From an uncultured Pelagibacteraceae bacterium (GTDB lineage: Bacteria > Pseudomonadota > Alphaproteobacteria > Pelagibacterales > Pelagibacteraceae): a stretch of DNA of 64,000 nucleotides. Shown one piece after another: positions 34,623 through 44,132 of the stretch. Where the stretch lies: NCBI GenBank assembly GCA_902534735.1, contig CACARD010000002.1:78520-142519 (forward strand), given 5' to 3'. Below the pieces are notes generated by a model. That model did not search any database. It was not told the DNA's origin and saw only the letters and a program-made list of their open reading frames with translations. The position numbers and the translations under genes were made by a program. Position 1 is the stretch's first letter; each line of letters opens with the position of its first letter.

Positions 34623-35564
34623 ATGAAAAAAATAATTAGTTTCATTTTAGGAAGTTTATTTGCTCTAAACTTAACAATCACAGCAGCAAACTCTGCTGCG
34701 AACGAGGTTAGAGTTGCATACTTTCTAGAGTGGCCAAGTCCAAATTTAGAGGACATGCAAAAAAAGAATTTTGCTAAAGCTTTAGGAGTTCCAGTAAAAT
34801 GGACAAACTTCACAAATGGTGGGGCAATGACAGATGCTATGTTAGCAGGAGATATTGATATTTCTTACTCACAAGGTTTAGTACCATTTATTAATGCTGT
34901 AAAATCAAATGCACCTATCAAATTAGTTGATATTGCAATGGAGTACGGAATGGGTGGAACAACTTGTGTAACATCTAATGCTTCAGGAATAACAAAAGCT
35001 AATGCAACAGAATTAGAAGGTAAAAAAGTTGCTGTTCCGTTAGGTACTATGGCTGAGTACGTTTTCGACGAAAGTATGAAAGTTGTCGGAGCTGACAGAA
35101 GCAAAATGGATATAATTCAAATGGACCCTGAAGAAGGTGCGGCTGCATTAGTAAGTGGAGATGTAGTAATGGCATGTCTATTTGGTGGTAATTCTATCAA
35201 AGCTGCAGTTGCTGTAGGATCAAGACTTTTAACTGTTCAAGAAGCAAGAGATGCAGGTATTTTAGGAATAGATATTACTTCTGTAACAGACAAGTTTATG
35301 AAGGAAAATCCTGGAATGTTGAGAACTTTTATTGAAGTAACTCATGAAGCAAATGAAAGATATAGAAATGGAAAAAGTGATATGAATTCTATGTCAAAAG
35401 CTTCAGAGATGAAAATTGCTGATATGAAAGACACTTTAAGTGGTTTTAAATTCTTAACTCCAGAAGAAACTAAAAAATCTATGGAAAGCGGAAACTTAGA
35501 TGCATTCTTAAAAGGAATGGGAACTCCAGGTGGAGCAGTAGACACTAGTTTCTTACCTTTATAA
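34623..35564 (+). CDS. tauA: Taurine ABC transporter, periplasmic binding protein
   Basis: A 313-residue secreted NitT/TauT-family binding protein. The signal peptide (KKIISFILGSLFALNLTITAANSA) precedes EVRVAYFLEWPSPN, the usual first strand with the substrate region. DAMLAGDIDISYSQGLVPFINAV, VAVPLGTMAEYVFDESM and AALVSGDVVMACLFGGNS are typical TauA features. A good ribosome-binding site (AGGAGATGA) precedes the ATG. It is the first gene of tauABC, divergent from tpa-ald. A strong hairpin separates it from tauB. Aliphatic sulfonates other than taurine are possible ligands. Confidence 0.9.
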   Translation: MKKIISFILGSLFALNLTITAANSAANEVRVAYFLEWPSPNLEDMQKKNFAKALGVPVKWTNFTNGGAMTDAMLAGDIDISYSQGLVPFINAVKSNAPIKLVDIAMEYGMGGTTCVTSNASGITKANATELEGKKVAVPLGTMAEYVFDESMKVVGADRSKMDIIQMDPEEGAAALVSGDVVMACLFGGNSIKAAVAVGSRLLTVQEARDAGILGIDITSVTDKFMKENPGMLRTFIEVTHEANERYRNGKSDMNSMSKASEMKIADMKDTLSGFKFLTPEETKKSMESGNLDAFLKGMGTPGGAVDTSFLPL

Positions 35565-35583
35565 TTTAAAGATTAGAATAATT

Positions 35584-35618
35584 AAATAGGCGCCAATTTT
35601 ATTGGTGCCTATTTTTTT
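35584..35618 (+). terminator. Hairpin with T run between tauA and tauB
   Basis: Two 14-base arms (AAATAGGCGCCAAT and ATTGGTGCCTATTT, one G-U pair) close a 3-base loop and run into seven Ts. This is a strong intrinsic terminator shape inside an operon. It should lower tauBC against tauA, giving excess binding protein over membrane subunits. Confidence 0.88.
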
Positions 35619-35646
35619 AAGTAAATATTTTATATAAAGTCAGCTA

Positions 35647-36444
35647 ATGAGTGATTTGATATCTCAAAATCTAAACATGATTTTCAAAACTCCAAAAGGA
35701 GAGACTGTTCATGCTTTAAAAGATTTAAATTTCAAATTAAAAAAAGGAGAACTTCTAACAGTTCTTGGGCCTTCTGGTTGTGGAAAAACAACTTTGTTAA
35801 ATATTGCAGCTGGTTTCTTAAGACCAACATCTGGAAATATAACTTTGAATGGTAAAGAAATTGATGGACCTGGAGTTGAAAGAGGCATGGTTTTTCAACA
35901 AGGTGCATTATTTGAATGGTTGACTGTTGCAGAGAACGTAAACTTTGGTCTCAGAATGAAAAAAAAAGATCCTATAGAAACTTCAAAAAAAGTTGATGAG
36001 TGGCTAGAGATTGTTGGCTTAAAAGGATTTGGAAATACCCCAACATATCAATTGTCTGGAGGAATGCAGCAAAGAGTAGCTCTTGCAAGGTGTTTAATCA
36101 ATGATCCTGATTTGATTTTAATGGATGAGCCTTTAGGTGCTCTTGATGCTCTAACAAGAGAAAAAATGCAATCTTTAGTTTTGAAAATTTGGAAAGAAAC
36201 TGGAAAAACAATTATTTTAATTACACACTCGGTTGAGGAAGCACTACTGCTTGGTGAAAGGTTGTACGTAATGGCACCAAGACCAGGTAGGATACATAAA
36301 GAATATAATCTTCCATTTGCAGAGATGGGTTTAAAAGAAGATTTAAGAGAAATAAAAAAAAATAAAGATTTTTCGTCAAAAAGAGAAGAAATTTTATCCA
36401 TGATTTGGAACATGGAGGAAGAAATTATGGGAAAAGAAAATTAA
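35647..36444 (+). CDS. tauB: Taurine ABC transporter, ATPase
   Basis: A 265-residue ATPase of the NitT/TauT group. Walker A is GPSGCGKTT (residues 41-49), followed by the Q-loop FQQGALFEWLTVAENV, the signature LSGGMQQRVALARCL, Walker B LILMDEPLGALD and the switch histidine in ILITHSVEEAL. The FEWLTV after the Q-loop is typical of TauB/SsuB. It energises import with TauC; its stop abuts the tauC start with no gap. Confidence 0.92.
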   Translation: MSDLISQNLNMIFKTPKGETVHALKDLNFKLKKGELLTVLGPSGCGKTTLLNIAAGFLRPTSGNITLNGKEIDGPGVERGMVFQQGALFEWLTVAENVNFGLRMKKKDPIETSKKVDEWLEIVGLKGFGNTPTYQLSGGMQQRVALARCLINDPDLILMDEPLGALDALTREKMQSLVLKIWKETGKTIILITHSVEEALLLGERLYVMAPRPGRIHKEYNLPFAEMGLKEDLREIKKNKDFSSKREEILSMIWNMEEEIMGKEN

Positions 36445-38370
36445 ATGTTTACTCAAATAATAACAATATTAATTGTCGTATCAATTATCGGGTGCATACT
36501 TTATGGAAGACGTTTAATAAAAACTGAAAAAGTTGATGCAGTTTTTGGAAATCCAGAAAGAGCAAAAGGTGGAACTCATTGGATAATTGTCGGAAGCAGT
36601 GCAATATTGTTAGTTTGGCTTTATTATTCTTGGGATATTGCAAAAGGATTTTATCCAAAATCAGCAAATGAATTATGTCAGGTCGCAAAAATAAATGAGT
36701 CTTTATTAGGATTAAAATATCAATTTCCAATTGAAGAAAGAGAATTCAAAAGTACTTCAATAATAAAAATAGAAAATAAAAATCTTAAAAAAATAAGTTT
36801 AGAAATTCAAAATTCGCCAGATTTAAGCAACATACAGAAAACTGCATTAGTTGGTTTTATTAATAAAACAAACAAATTAATTCCATTACTTACTAACGAT
36901 AATCTAATGGAGATTAACACAAAAATTAAAATAGATGAGATGACTGATGAAATTAGATTGTTAAGCAATAATTTTCAAAAGAAAGATTATCCATTTGAAA
37001 CACCAGAGCAAAAAAATGAAAGACAAAAAGCAATTGCTGAGCAAGGAAGCTGGGGCATAGTAACTGTAAGTGCCGGAACAGGATCAATAGAAAATACTAT
37101 TGAAGTGCCTTTAGTGCCTGAAACAGATAGAGGATTAAAATTTCACGCTGCAGCTGAACAATTAAAAAAAATTAACGATAAATTTTTTAAATTAAGAAAC
37201 CATAATCCTCAATTCAAAAATGCAATAAAAGAACTTAAATCAGAGATAAAATTATATAGAAAAAATTTAGATGACACTGAGGAAGTGGCATCTACTTACG
37301 CAAAAAACATTGTAAAAATTGCAAGAAGAATTGAATTTGCAAGTATTTATCCACCAAATGCTCTTAATGAAATGCAAAATGCAATTATTGAATTTGATAA
37401 TCTTCAAAAAACTGAGCAAGGGGGTTTAAGATTAATTGACATTCTTTTATTCCCTGCAGGAACTATAGTTGCAAGTGGTCCTAGTTGTTCTGAGCAAGGT
37501 TCAGGTAGATGGTTACCAAAACCCTCAGATACACTTAATAAATTTATTTTAATGTCTAAGCCAAGTGTAGGTTACAAAAATATCCCACTTCTTTGGATTG
37601 ATATGATGGATGTAAGCCAGATAATTGGCTTTATATTGCCGGATTGGATAGCCGATGTTTTACCTGGAGAATATCCGGTTCACACTAAAGACGGTGTGGT
37701 TAAGCAAAATTTTAAAGGTAAAGTTTTAAAAATTGTTACTGGTGATTTTAAATTATTTAAAATCCCTGTTCCTTATGGTCATATTTGGGATTCATTTTTA
37801 AGAGTTTTTCTTGGATTAGTTTTTGGAATATTGATTGGTGTACCATTAGGACTTTTCATGGGCTTAAATAGATTTGCTAAAGGTTTCTTTGATCCATTAA
37901 TTGAACTTTATAGACCAGTACCTCCTCTTGCGTGGGCTCCTTTAATAATCTCGGTTTTAGGGATTGATAATACAGGAAAAGTATTTTTATTATTTATGGT
38001 TTCATTATCTATAATGATTATTTCAGCAAGAGCTGGAGCATCAGGTACACAGTTATCTAAAATACATGCAGCGCATTCTCTTGGTGCTTCTAAAAGACAA
38101 ATACTTAGATATGTTATTTTTCCAAATTCTTTACCTGAAATTTTAACAGGTATTAGAGTAGCGGTTGGTATGTGCTGGGGCACTTTAGTTGCAGCTGAAT
38201 TTTTAGCAGGTACAACTGGAATTGGATTTGTTGAAAATGTTGCCAAAAAGTATTTTCAATATGAAGTAATTTGGATCACAATTTTTATAATGGGTATGTT
38301 GGGTCTTCTTTTTGACGTAACTTTGAGAAAAATTATAGATAAGACGATACCTTGGAGAGGTAAAGGTTAA
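36445..38370 (+). CDS. tauC: Taurine ABC transporter permease with large N-terminal extension
   Basis: At 641 residues this permease is more than double the usual TauC. Residues about 1-65 hold two hydrophobic spans (IITILIVVSIIGCILYG; HWIIVGSSAILLVWLYYSW). Residues about 70-440 form a hydrophilic, partly coiled-coil region (KKINDKFFKLRNHNPQF and others), expected in the periplasm. From about 445 a standard NitT/TauT permease follows, with FLRVFLGLVFGILIGVPLGLFMG and the ATPase-coupling loop AAHSLGASKRQILRYVIFPNSLPEILTGIRVAVG. The extension is in-frame with no sign of a fusion error. It may help dock or load TauA. Directly adjacent to tauB. Confidence 0.88.
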   Translation: MFTQIITILIVVSIIGCILYGRRLIKTEKVDAVFGNPERAKGGTHWIIVGSSAILLVWLYYSWDIAKGFYPKSANELCQVAKINESLLGLKYQFPIEEREFKSTSIIKIENKNLKKISLEIQNSPDLSNIQKTALVGFINKTNKLIPLLTNDNLMEINTKIKIDEMTDEIRLLSNNFQKKDYPFETPEQKNERQKAIAEQGSWGIVTVSAGTGSIENTIEVPLVPETDRGLKFHAAAEQLKKINDKFFKLRNHNPQFKNAIKELKSEIKLYRKNLDDTEEVASTYAKNIVKIARRIEFASIYPPNALNEMQNAIIEFDNLQKTEQGGLRLIDILLFPAGTIVASGPSCSEQGSGRWLPKPSDTLNKFILMSKPSVGYKNIPLLWIDMMDVSQIIGFILPDWIADVLPGEYPVHTKDGVVKQNFKGKVLKIVTGDFKLFKIPVPYGHIWDSFLRVFLGLVFGILIGVPLGLFMGLNRFAKGFFDPLIELYRPVPPLAWAPLIISVLGIDNTGKVFLLFMVSLSIMIISARAGASGTQLSKIHAAHSLGASKRQILRYVIFPNSLPEILTGIRVAVGMCWGTLVAAEFLAGTTGIGFVENVAKKYFQYEVIWITIFIMGMLGLLFDVTLRKIIDKTIPWRGKG

Positions 38371-38373
38371 TCC

Positions 38374-39429
38374 TTAATCGTCAAGTAACCGTAATTCTTT
38401 TTCGTCGAATTTTAAATAAACGTTTTCTCCAACATTAAATATTTCATTTGTATCGCTAGAAACTACGTAAATCTTTCCGACTTTTGAATTTACTATATAC
38501 TGATAACTATTTCCAACGAATGACGCATTATTAACAGATGCATGTATTGAGTTTTCTTCAGGACTTTTTGAAATAGTTATTTTTTCTGGTCTTAAAGAAA
38601 CGGAAACTGAACTTTCTAATTTTTGATCACTTTCTATATTAATTTTCATTTCTGCTAATTGGATCTCGTAAGTATTATTATTTTGATTAATGATTTCAGC
38701 TTTAACAACATTTGCGTCTCCTATGAAATTAGCTACAAATTTAGTTTTAGGAAAGTTATACAATTCTTTTGGGCTTCCTTGTTGAGCAATAATAGCATTG
38801 TTCATTACAATTACTTTGTCAGAAATTGCTAATGCTTCCTCTTGATCGTGAGTTACATAAATTGTAGTTACTCCAAGTTTTTGTTGAATTTCTCTAATAT
38901 CCTCTCTTACTTGTCTTCTTAATTTTGCATCTAAATTAGATAAAGGCTCGTCAAAGAGTAGAACCTTAGGTTTCAGTACAATTGCTCTTGCAACAGCTAC
39001 TCTTTGTTGTTGACCTCCAGATAACTCTGAGGGCATCCTATTTTCATAACCTTCTAAATTAACTAACTTAAGAGTTTCTAACGACTTTTCTGTAAATTCT
39101 TCTTTTGGAACATTTATCATCTTCAAACCATAAGATACATTTTCAAGCACACTCATATGTGGGAACAAAGCATAAGATTGGAATACCATAGATACATCTC
39201 TATCTGTTGCTGGTAATAATGTTACATCTTCATTTTCTACTAATATTCTGCCACTGGTAGCTCTTTCTAAACCAGCAATAATTCTTAAAGAAGTAGTTTT
39301 TCCACATCCAGAGGGACCTAATAATGTAGTCAGTGTTCCTGCTTCAAAAGTACAACTCACATTATCAACAGCAACGGTCTCATTAAATTTTTTTGTAATA
39401 TTTTCAAATTTTACTTCTGCTTTTTTCAT
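38374..39429 (-). CDS. Iron(III)/phosphonate-type ABC transporter ATPase
   Basis: A 351-residue ATPase of the carbohydrate/iron/polyamine group (FbpC/PotA/PhnT-like). Walker A GPSGCGKTT, signature LSGGQQQRVAVARAI, Walker B VLLFDEPLSNLD and switch histidine in IYVTHDQEEAL are present, and a C-terminal TOBE regulatory domain follows from about residue 280 (SVSLRPEKITISKSPEEN). It overlaps the permease gene by one base. Together with the next two genes it makes a complete importer. The exact substrate (Fe3+, hexose phosphate or 2-aminoethylphosphonate) cannot be told from the ATPase. Confidence 0.9.
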   Translation of the reverse strand: MKKAEVKFENITKKFNETVAVDNVSCTFEAGTLTTLLGPSGCGKTTSLRIIAGLERATSGRILVENEDVTLLPATDRDVSMVFQSYALFPHMSVLENVSYGLKMINVPKEEFTEKSLETLKLVNLEGYENRMPSELSGGQQQRVAVARAIVLKPKVLLFDEPLSNLDAKLRRQVREDIREIQQKLGVTTIYVTHDQEEALAISDKVIVMNNAIIAQQGSPKELYNFPKTKFVANFIGDANVVKAEIINQNNNTYEIQLAEMKINIESDQKLESSVSVSLRPEKITISKSPEENSIHASVNNASFVGNSYQYIVNSKVGKIYVVSSDTNEIFNVGENVYLKFDEKELRLLDD

Positions 39430-41627
39430 TATCCAAAATTTCCTTGTAATATTCCTGCTGTTTCTTCTCTTCTTCCTAATTTTCGTTTACCTATTATTAA
39501 TTGCATTAATGTTATTGTAAATAACATAACAACAATTAATGCAGATGAGTAAACAATTGCTAGACCATAATCATTGTTTTCTAATCTTCCTAATATATAT
39601 GAGACAGCTAAATCATAATTAGCACTAACAAGGAATATAACAGCACTAATTGCCGTCATTGCTCTAACAAAACTAAAAACTAAAGAAGCAGTAATTGCAG
39701 GTTTAAGCAATGGAAGAATTACATTTCTAAATGTTTGAGAACTAGATGCATTCAATGTTGATGATGCTTCATCTAAATGAGGATCTAATTGATTCATTGA
39801 AGCTATACCTGCCCTAACCCCAACCGGCATATTTCTAAATACAAAAGCGATTACCAAAATAATTCCTGTTCCTGTAAGTTCAAGTGGCGGAACATTAAAC
39901 GCAAAAACGTAACTCACACCAATAACACTTCCAGGTATTGCAAAACTTAACATTGTACCGAATTCGAAAGCATTTTTTCCTTTAAACTTGTGTCTTGTAA
40001 GAAGATATGCTGTTAAAATACCTATTGCAGCAGTAGGAAATGATGAAATTAATGCTATCGCAAAAGTAGTGTTAAAAGAATTCCACGCAGTACCAGTCCA
40101 CAAAATTCCTCTTTCTTTAACCCATTCAACACTAAATGCTTCAACATAATGTCTTAACGTAAAACTGTGATCGACACCCCACATCTCTACAAATCCACCA
40201 AACATAATCATAATATAAATTATAAATGTAAGGAGCGCCCAAGGTAGAACAGTTGAGTAAATTATCCACTTAGTATTATTTGGTAATTCAGGATGAACTC
40301 CACTATCACCTTTCCCAGAAATTGAAATATAGGATTTTTTTCCCAACCATTGATTCTGAAGATAAAATACTACCAGAACAACGGTTAATAAAATCATTGC
40401 TAATATTGCAGCTTTAGTTTCATCATACTGTGCACCTACAATTGCAAAGAATATTTCTGTAGATAAAACATCATATTCGGCACCTAGTACAAGTGGATTT
40501 CCAAAATCAGCTAAGCTTTCAATAAACCCAAGCAAAAATGCATTTGCAATTCCAGGTCTCATTAAAGGTAATGTAACAGTTTTAAAAACTTGCCATTTTG
40601 AAGCTCTCAATGTTTGTGAAGCCTCTTCCATTGCAGGACTTACACTTTCAACAACTCCTATCAAAACTAAAAAAGCAATAGGTGTAAAAGCAAGAGTTTG
40701 TGCAAACCATATTCCTGGTAAACCATAAATCCATCTCGAGGGCTCAATCTCAAATGCCCATTCAAGAAAAGAACTTACAACTCCCGTTCTACCGAATAAT
40801 ATTATTATTGCTAAACCGATTACAAATGGAGGTGTTATGATTGGTAAAACAGATAAAATTCTAATCGTTTTTTTAAATTTAAAACTTGTTCTTGCAATTA
40901 ATAAAGCAAAACCTAAACCCAAAATTGTTGATGAGAAAGCTGTAAGTGTTCCCATAGTAACAGTGTTCCAAAAAACACCACATGCATAATCACTATATAG
41001 ACAATCAAGACCCCAAATTCCTTTATTAAATATTTTGGTTGAAAAATTACTAATTTCATATCCACCTTCCGTGCCTTTAAAGGCAACAGCAAACATTCTA
41101 AAAATAGGAAAAAAAACGAAAGTTGAAACTAAAATAATTATGCTTCCTATACTGCCTACAATAAAATTATCTCCATTCAACCAGCCTCGTGAGGATAGCC
41201 CGTGTGTAATATAAAAAATAAATGTAGAGCATAAAAGAACTGCACCAGACCCTACTCCAAATTGATTTTCTACATCGCCAAAAATCGATCGAAAGATTTC
41301 AAAATTCCACCCTCTTATACCAATCGAAAACCCCTGAAGAATAAAATAAAAAATGCCAAACAATCCTGAGTACAAGAAAATTTTGGAATAAATGGGATTA
41401 CTCTGATTTAATTTTAAAGTTGATAATGGAAAAAATAAAGGAACAACTAAAGGAAGAAGCCAATATTTTTTATTTATAAATACCTGCGGTAATACAGAAC
41501 CGTAATCTTCTAAAGAATATTCTAAAATCCAGTTTATTGAGAAAAACCCGTCACCTGTTACATACCATGGAAATATTAGGAAACCCAATACTCCGATGAG
41601 CATCCAACAGATAACGAGCCCTCTCAT
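39429..41627 (-). CDS. Two-domain iron(III)-type ABC permease
   Basis: A 732-residue permease in which two permease domains are fused, as in FbpB/AfuB. Each half has its own ATPase-coupling (EAA) loop: MEEASQTLRASKWQVFKTVTLPLMRPGIAN and LDEASSTLNASSSQTFRNVILPLLKPAITA. The N-terminal 150 residues add four extra membrane helices and a periplasmic loop (IRGWNFEIFRSIFGDVENQFG), a layout known for AfuB-like long permeases. It overlaps the ATPase gene by one base and follows the binding-protein gene by 8 bp. Confidence 0.9.
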   Translation of the reverse strand: MRGLVICWMLIGVLGFLIFPWYVTGDGFFSINWILEYSLEDYGSVLPQVFINKKYWLLPLVVPLFFPLSTLKLNQSNPIYSKIFLYSGLFGIFYFILQGFSIGIRGWNFEIFRSIFGDVENQFGVGSGAVLLCSTFIFYITHGLSSRGWLNGDNFIVGSIGSIIILVSTFVFFPIFRMFAVAFKGTEGGYEISNFSTKIFNKGIWGLDCLYSDYACGVFWNTVTMGTLTAFSSTILGLGFALLIARTSFKFKKTIRILSVLPIITPPFVIGLAIIILFGRTGVVSSFLEWAFEIEPSRWIYGLPGIWFAQTLAFTPIAFLVLIGVVESVSPAMEEASQTLRASKWQVFKTVTLPLMRPGIANAFLLGFIESLADFGNPLVLGAEYDVLSTEIFFAIVGAQYDETKAAILAMILLTVVLVVFYLQNQWLGKKSYISISGKGDSGVHPELPNNTKWIIYSTVLPWALLTFIIYIMIMFGGFVEMWGVDHSFTLRHYVEAFSVEWVKERGILWTGTAWNSFNTTFAIALISSFPTAAIGILTAYLLTRHKFKGKNAFEFGTMLSFAIPGSVIGVSYVFAFNVPPLELTGTGIILVIAFVFRNMPVGVRAGIASMNQLDPHLDEASSTLNASSSQTFRNVILPLLKPAITASLVFSFVRAMTAISAVIFLVSANYDLAVSYILGRLENNDYGLAIVYSSALIVVMLFTITLMQLIIGKRKLGRREETAGILQGNFG

Positions 41628-41635
41628 TTAATTCC

Positions 41636-42673
41636 TTATCTAGGAATTACAGAAACATCGTTATCCCATTTGGATAACAAACTCGCTCTAGTACTTTTAT
41701 CTCCATAAACTTTAAAATTATAATCAATTAAGTTTATTGTTGATAAGTCTGGAGCATCAGGATCAGCTTTTGCTTTAGTATTAGATGGCACTTGCAAAGA
41801 TTTTCCTGAAGTGAAGACCATAGTTTGAATAGCAGGACTTAAAGCCCAGTCATAAAACTTTTTAGCTTCCTTCATATTTCTTGCACCTGCAATAATACTC
41901 ATAGATCCAACTTCATATCCAGTTCCTTCAGCTGGAGAGACCGTAACAACCGGCAAACCTTTTTTTGTTTGTTTCACACCATCATGTTGGAAACAAATAC
42001 CAATTAAGTTTTCACCTCTACCAGTTGCCTTAATTGGTGCAGAACCAGATTTAGTATATGTATTTATGTTTGCATGAAGTTTTTTCATGTAATCCCAACC
42101 TTTATCTTCTCCAAATATTTGAAGAATAGTGGCTAAGGTAGTGTAAGCAGTTCCAGATGAGTTTGGATTTGCTACTTGTATTTCGCCTTTATATATTGGT
42201 TTTGTTAAATCCATCCATGATTTTGGAGCTGGAAGACCTTTTTTTGCTAAAAGATCTTTGTTATATCCAAAACCTAATGCACCAACATAAATTCCTACTG
42301 ATTTAAAATCAGCATTTTTTGCTTGGTTCTGAGCTGCAGGTAATAAATCATTAAAATGAACAGATTTATATTTCTCAGTTAAATTTTCTTGTGCTGCAGT
42401 TAAATGTGGATCACCTGTTCCACCAAACCAAACATCTCCTTTTGGATTTGATGCTTCTGCTTTTATTTTCGCAAAAGTTTCACCACTACTTGCTCTTGTC
42501 ATAGCAACTTTTGTTCCAGTTTCTTTTTCATAAGCTTGTTCAAGCATTTCACAAACGTCTATTTCAACACTGCAATATAAAGTTAGTTTTGCAGCTGAAG
42601 CTTTATTTGTGATACCGAAAAGTGTTAATGAAAGAACTAGAGCCATAGAAGCTACTTTAAGTATATTTTTCAT
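41636..42673 (-). CDS. Iron(III)-type ABC transporter binding protein
   Basis: A 345-residue secreted binding protein (signal peptide MKNILKVASMALVLSLTLFGITNKASAA) of the FbpA/AfuA group. Mature residues start LTLYCSVEIDVCEMLEQAYEKETGTKV. KAEASNPKGDVWFGGTGDPHLTAAQENL, ANPNSSGTAYTTLA and the C-terminal DYNFKVYGDKSTRASLLSKWD fit this family. The tyrosine pair that binds Fe3+ in FbpA is not obvious, and relatives bind hexose phosphates (AfuA) or aminoethylphosphonate, so the ligand stays open. Strong ribosome-binding site (GAGGG). First gene of the importer operon. Confidence 0.85.
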   Translation of the reverse strand: MKNILKVASMALVLSLTLFGITNKASAAKLTLYCSVEIDVCEMLEQAYEKETGTKVAMTRASSGETFAKIKAEASNPKGDVWFGGTGDPHLTAAQENLTEKYKSVHFNDLLPAAQNQAKNADFKSVGIYVGALGFGYNKDLLAKKGLPAPKSWMDLTKPIYKGEIQVANPNSSGTAYTTLATILQIFGEDKGWDYMKKLHANINTYTKSGSAPIKATGRGENLIGICFQHDGVKQTKKGLPVVTVSPAEGTGYEVGSMSIIAGARNMKEAKKFYDWALSPAIQTMVFTSGKSLQVPSNTKAKADPDAPDLSTINLIDYNFKVYGDKSTRASLLSKWDNDVSVIPR

Positions 42674-42823
42674 ATATCCCTCACTTTTTTATTAGTTAAT
42701 GATAATAAATTTAAATGATTAATGTTAATCTTTTGTTACTTCAAATTTAAAGATAATTTTAATAAATAAAAAAAATATTCAATTTATAGTTTAATTTTGA
42801 ATTCAATTATGTTTACATAAATC

Positions 42824-43828
42824 ATGAATGAAAAAGAGCTTAAAAATTTAATTATTAAAATTTTTACTAATTTTAAATTAAGCAGAAAACATTCTGTAGT
42901 TTGTGCAAATGCAATTATCAATGCGGAACTTGTAGGTGCACCTTCACACGGATTGTCTCGTTTAAAAATGTATTGTGAAAGAATCTCAAAAAAAGTAATT
43001 AATCCGAGACCTAAAATAACTGTAAAAAATATATCAAAATCTATATCAATAATTGATGCTGATAATTCTATTGGTTTTGTTGCAGCAGATGAGGCTATTA
43101 AAAAAACTATTCAAAATGCAAAAAAAACAGGTATTGGGTTAGTTGCTGTAAAAAACAGCGGACATTATGGTCTATCTGGATACTACGTCGAGCAAGCGGT
43201 TAAAAAAAATTTAATAACATTCGCATTTACAAATGCTCCTCCAGCTATTGCGCCTTTTGGTGGGAAAAAATCAGTCTTTGGAACTAATCCAATATGTTTT
43301 GGAACTCAAACTAATAGCAAGGTTCCATTTATACTAGATACATCAATGTCTATGATTAATAGAGGTAAAATTAGGATTGCAGAAAAGTTAGGAAAAAAAA
43401 TACCATATGGAGTTGCTTTAAACAAATTTGGTAAATCAACTACAAATGCAAAAGAAGCTCTAGCTGGGGTACAACTTCCAATAGCTGGATTTCGGGGATC
43501 TGGATTAGCTTGGATGGTAGATATTTTAACTGGAGTATTTGTTGGTAGTAATCATGGTGGCAAAGTAAAAGACCCATTTGATGATTTCTCTGGGCCGCAA
43601 AATATCGGTCACTTATTTTTAGCATTTAAAGACAATCTATTTGTTAAAGATTATAAAAAAGAGATAAAAAAAAATATTAAAAGAATAAAAAAAATACCTA
43701 ATTTAAAAGGACAAAGAATCTTTTATCCTGGCGAGCAAAAGTTTTTAAGAACAAAAACAAACTCTAAAAAATCTATAAAAATTCCAAAAAATATTAAAAA
43801 GGATTTAGATATTCTCTTAGCTAGTTAA
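42824..43828 (+). CDS. LDH2/MDH2-family oxidoreductase, possible sulfolactate dehydrogenase
   Basis: A 334-residue NAD(P)-dependent dehydrogenase of the malate/L-lactate/sulfolactate family (ComC, YlbC, YiaK). Signature pieces: GAPSHGLSRLKMYCERI, VKNSGHYGLSGYYVEQAV, TNAPPAIAPFGGKKSVFGTNPICFG, LDTSMSMINRGKIRIAEKLGKKIP and GFRGSGLAWMVDILTGVFVGSNHG. Members include the (R)-sulfolactate dehydrogenase ComC. Because SuyAB in this window acts on (R)-sulfolactate, a sulfolactate or sulfopyruvate role is attractive but is inferred. Its stop shares TTAA with the convergent small gene. Confidence 0.85.
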   Translation: MNEKELKNLIIKIFTNFKLSRKHSVVCANAIINAELVGAPSHGLSRLKMYCERISKKVINPRPKITVKNISKSISIIDADNSIGFVAADEAIKKTIQNAKKTGIGLVAVKNSGHYGLSGYYVEQAVKKNLITFAFTNAPPAIAPFGGKKSVFGTNPICFGTQTNSKVPFILDTSMSMINRGKIRIAEKLGKKIPYGVALNKFGKSTTNAKEALAGVQLPIAGFRGSGLAWMVDILTGVFVGSNHGGKVKDPFDDFSGPQNIGHLFLAFKDNLFVKDYKKEIKKNIKRIKKIPNLKGQRIFYPGEQKFLRTKTNSKKSIKIPKNIKKDLDILLAS

Positions 43829-44031
43829 CCTGCAAAATAACCTAGTATTCCGATAGATAAACAGACTGAAAGTATTATTATTTTTGACTGAAGTGCCTCT
43901 TTTTTCTTTTCAGTGATTACTCGTTTCTTTAGAACATCTATATTTACTTTACGAGGGGACATTCGAATTACTCTCTGTTTTTTTTCAGGTATTTCAATAT
44001 TAGATGTTCTGTTTAAGCTTTCAGTACTCAT
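43825..44031 (-). CDS. Small membrane-anchored basic protein
   Basis: A 68-residue protein: basic, polar N-terminal 45 residues (KKQRVIRMSPRKVNIDVLKKRVITEKKKEA), then one membrane helix at the C-terminus (IIILSVCLSIGILGYFA). The tail-anchored layout places the basic part in the cytoplasm. Stop codon overlaps that of the convergent dehydrogenase. No family recognised. Confidence 0.6.
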   Translation of the reverse strand: MSTESLNRTSNIEIPEKKQRVIRMSPRKVNIDVLKKRVITEKKKEALQSKIIILSVCLSIGILGYFAG

Positions 44032-44075
44032 AAAATTATTAAATCATATAGTAAAAAAATTTTACAGAATTTAAC

Positions 44076-44122
44076 TGTTCAAAATGGGTTGACTCAAGTT
44101 TTAAAATTGTTCAAATTGGGTT
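44076..44122 (+). promoter_or_regulatory. Direct repeat upstream of the tandem-HTH gene
   Basis: TGTTCAAAATGGGTT (44076-44090) and TGTTCAAATTGGGTT (44108-44122) match at 14 of 15 positions, with start points 32 bp apart (about three helical turns). The second copy ends 10 bp before the ATG of the tandem-HTH gene, where an autoregulator would bind. The repeat is seen directly; that the downstream protein binds it is inference. Confidence 0.65.
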
Positions 44123-44132
44123 TTGATACATT

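Noticed and set aside
34865..36413. Minus-strand frames opposite tauA and tauB
   Set aside because: Shadows of well-conserved genes; composition and lack of start signals argue against coding.
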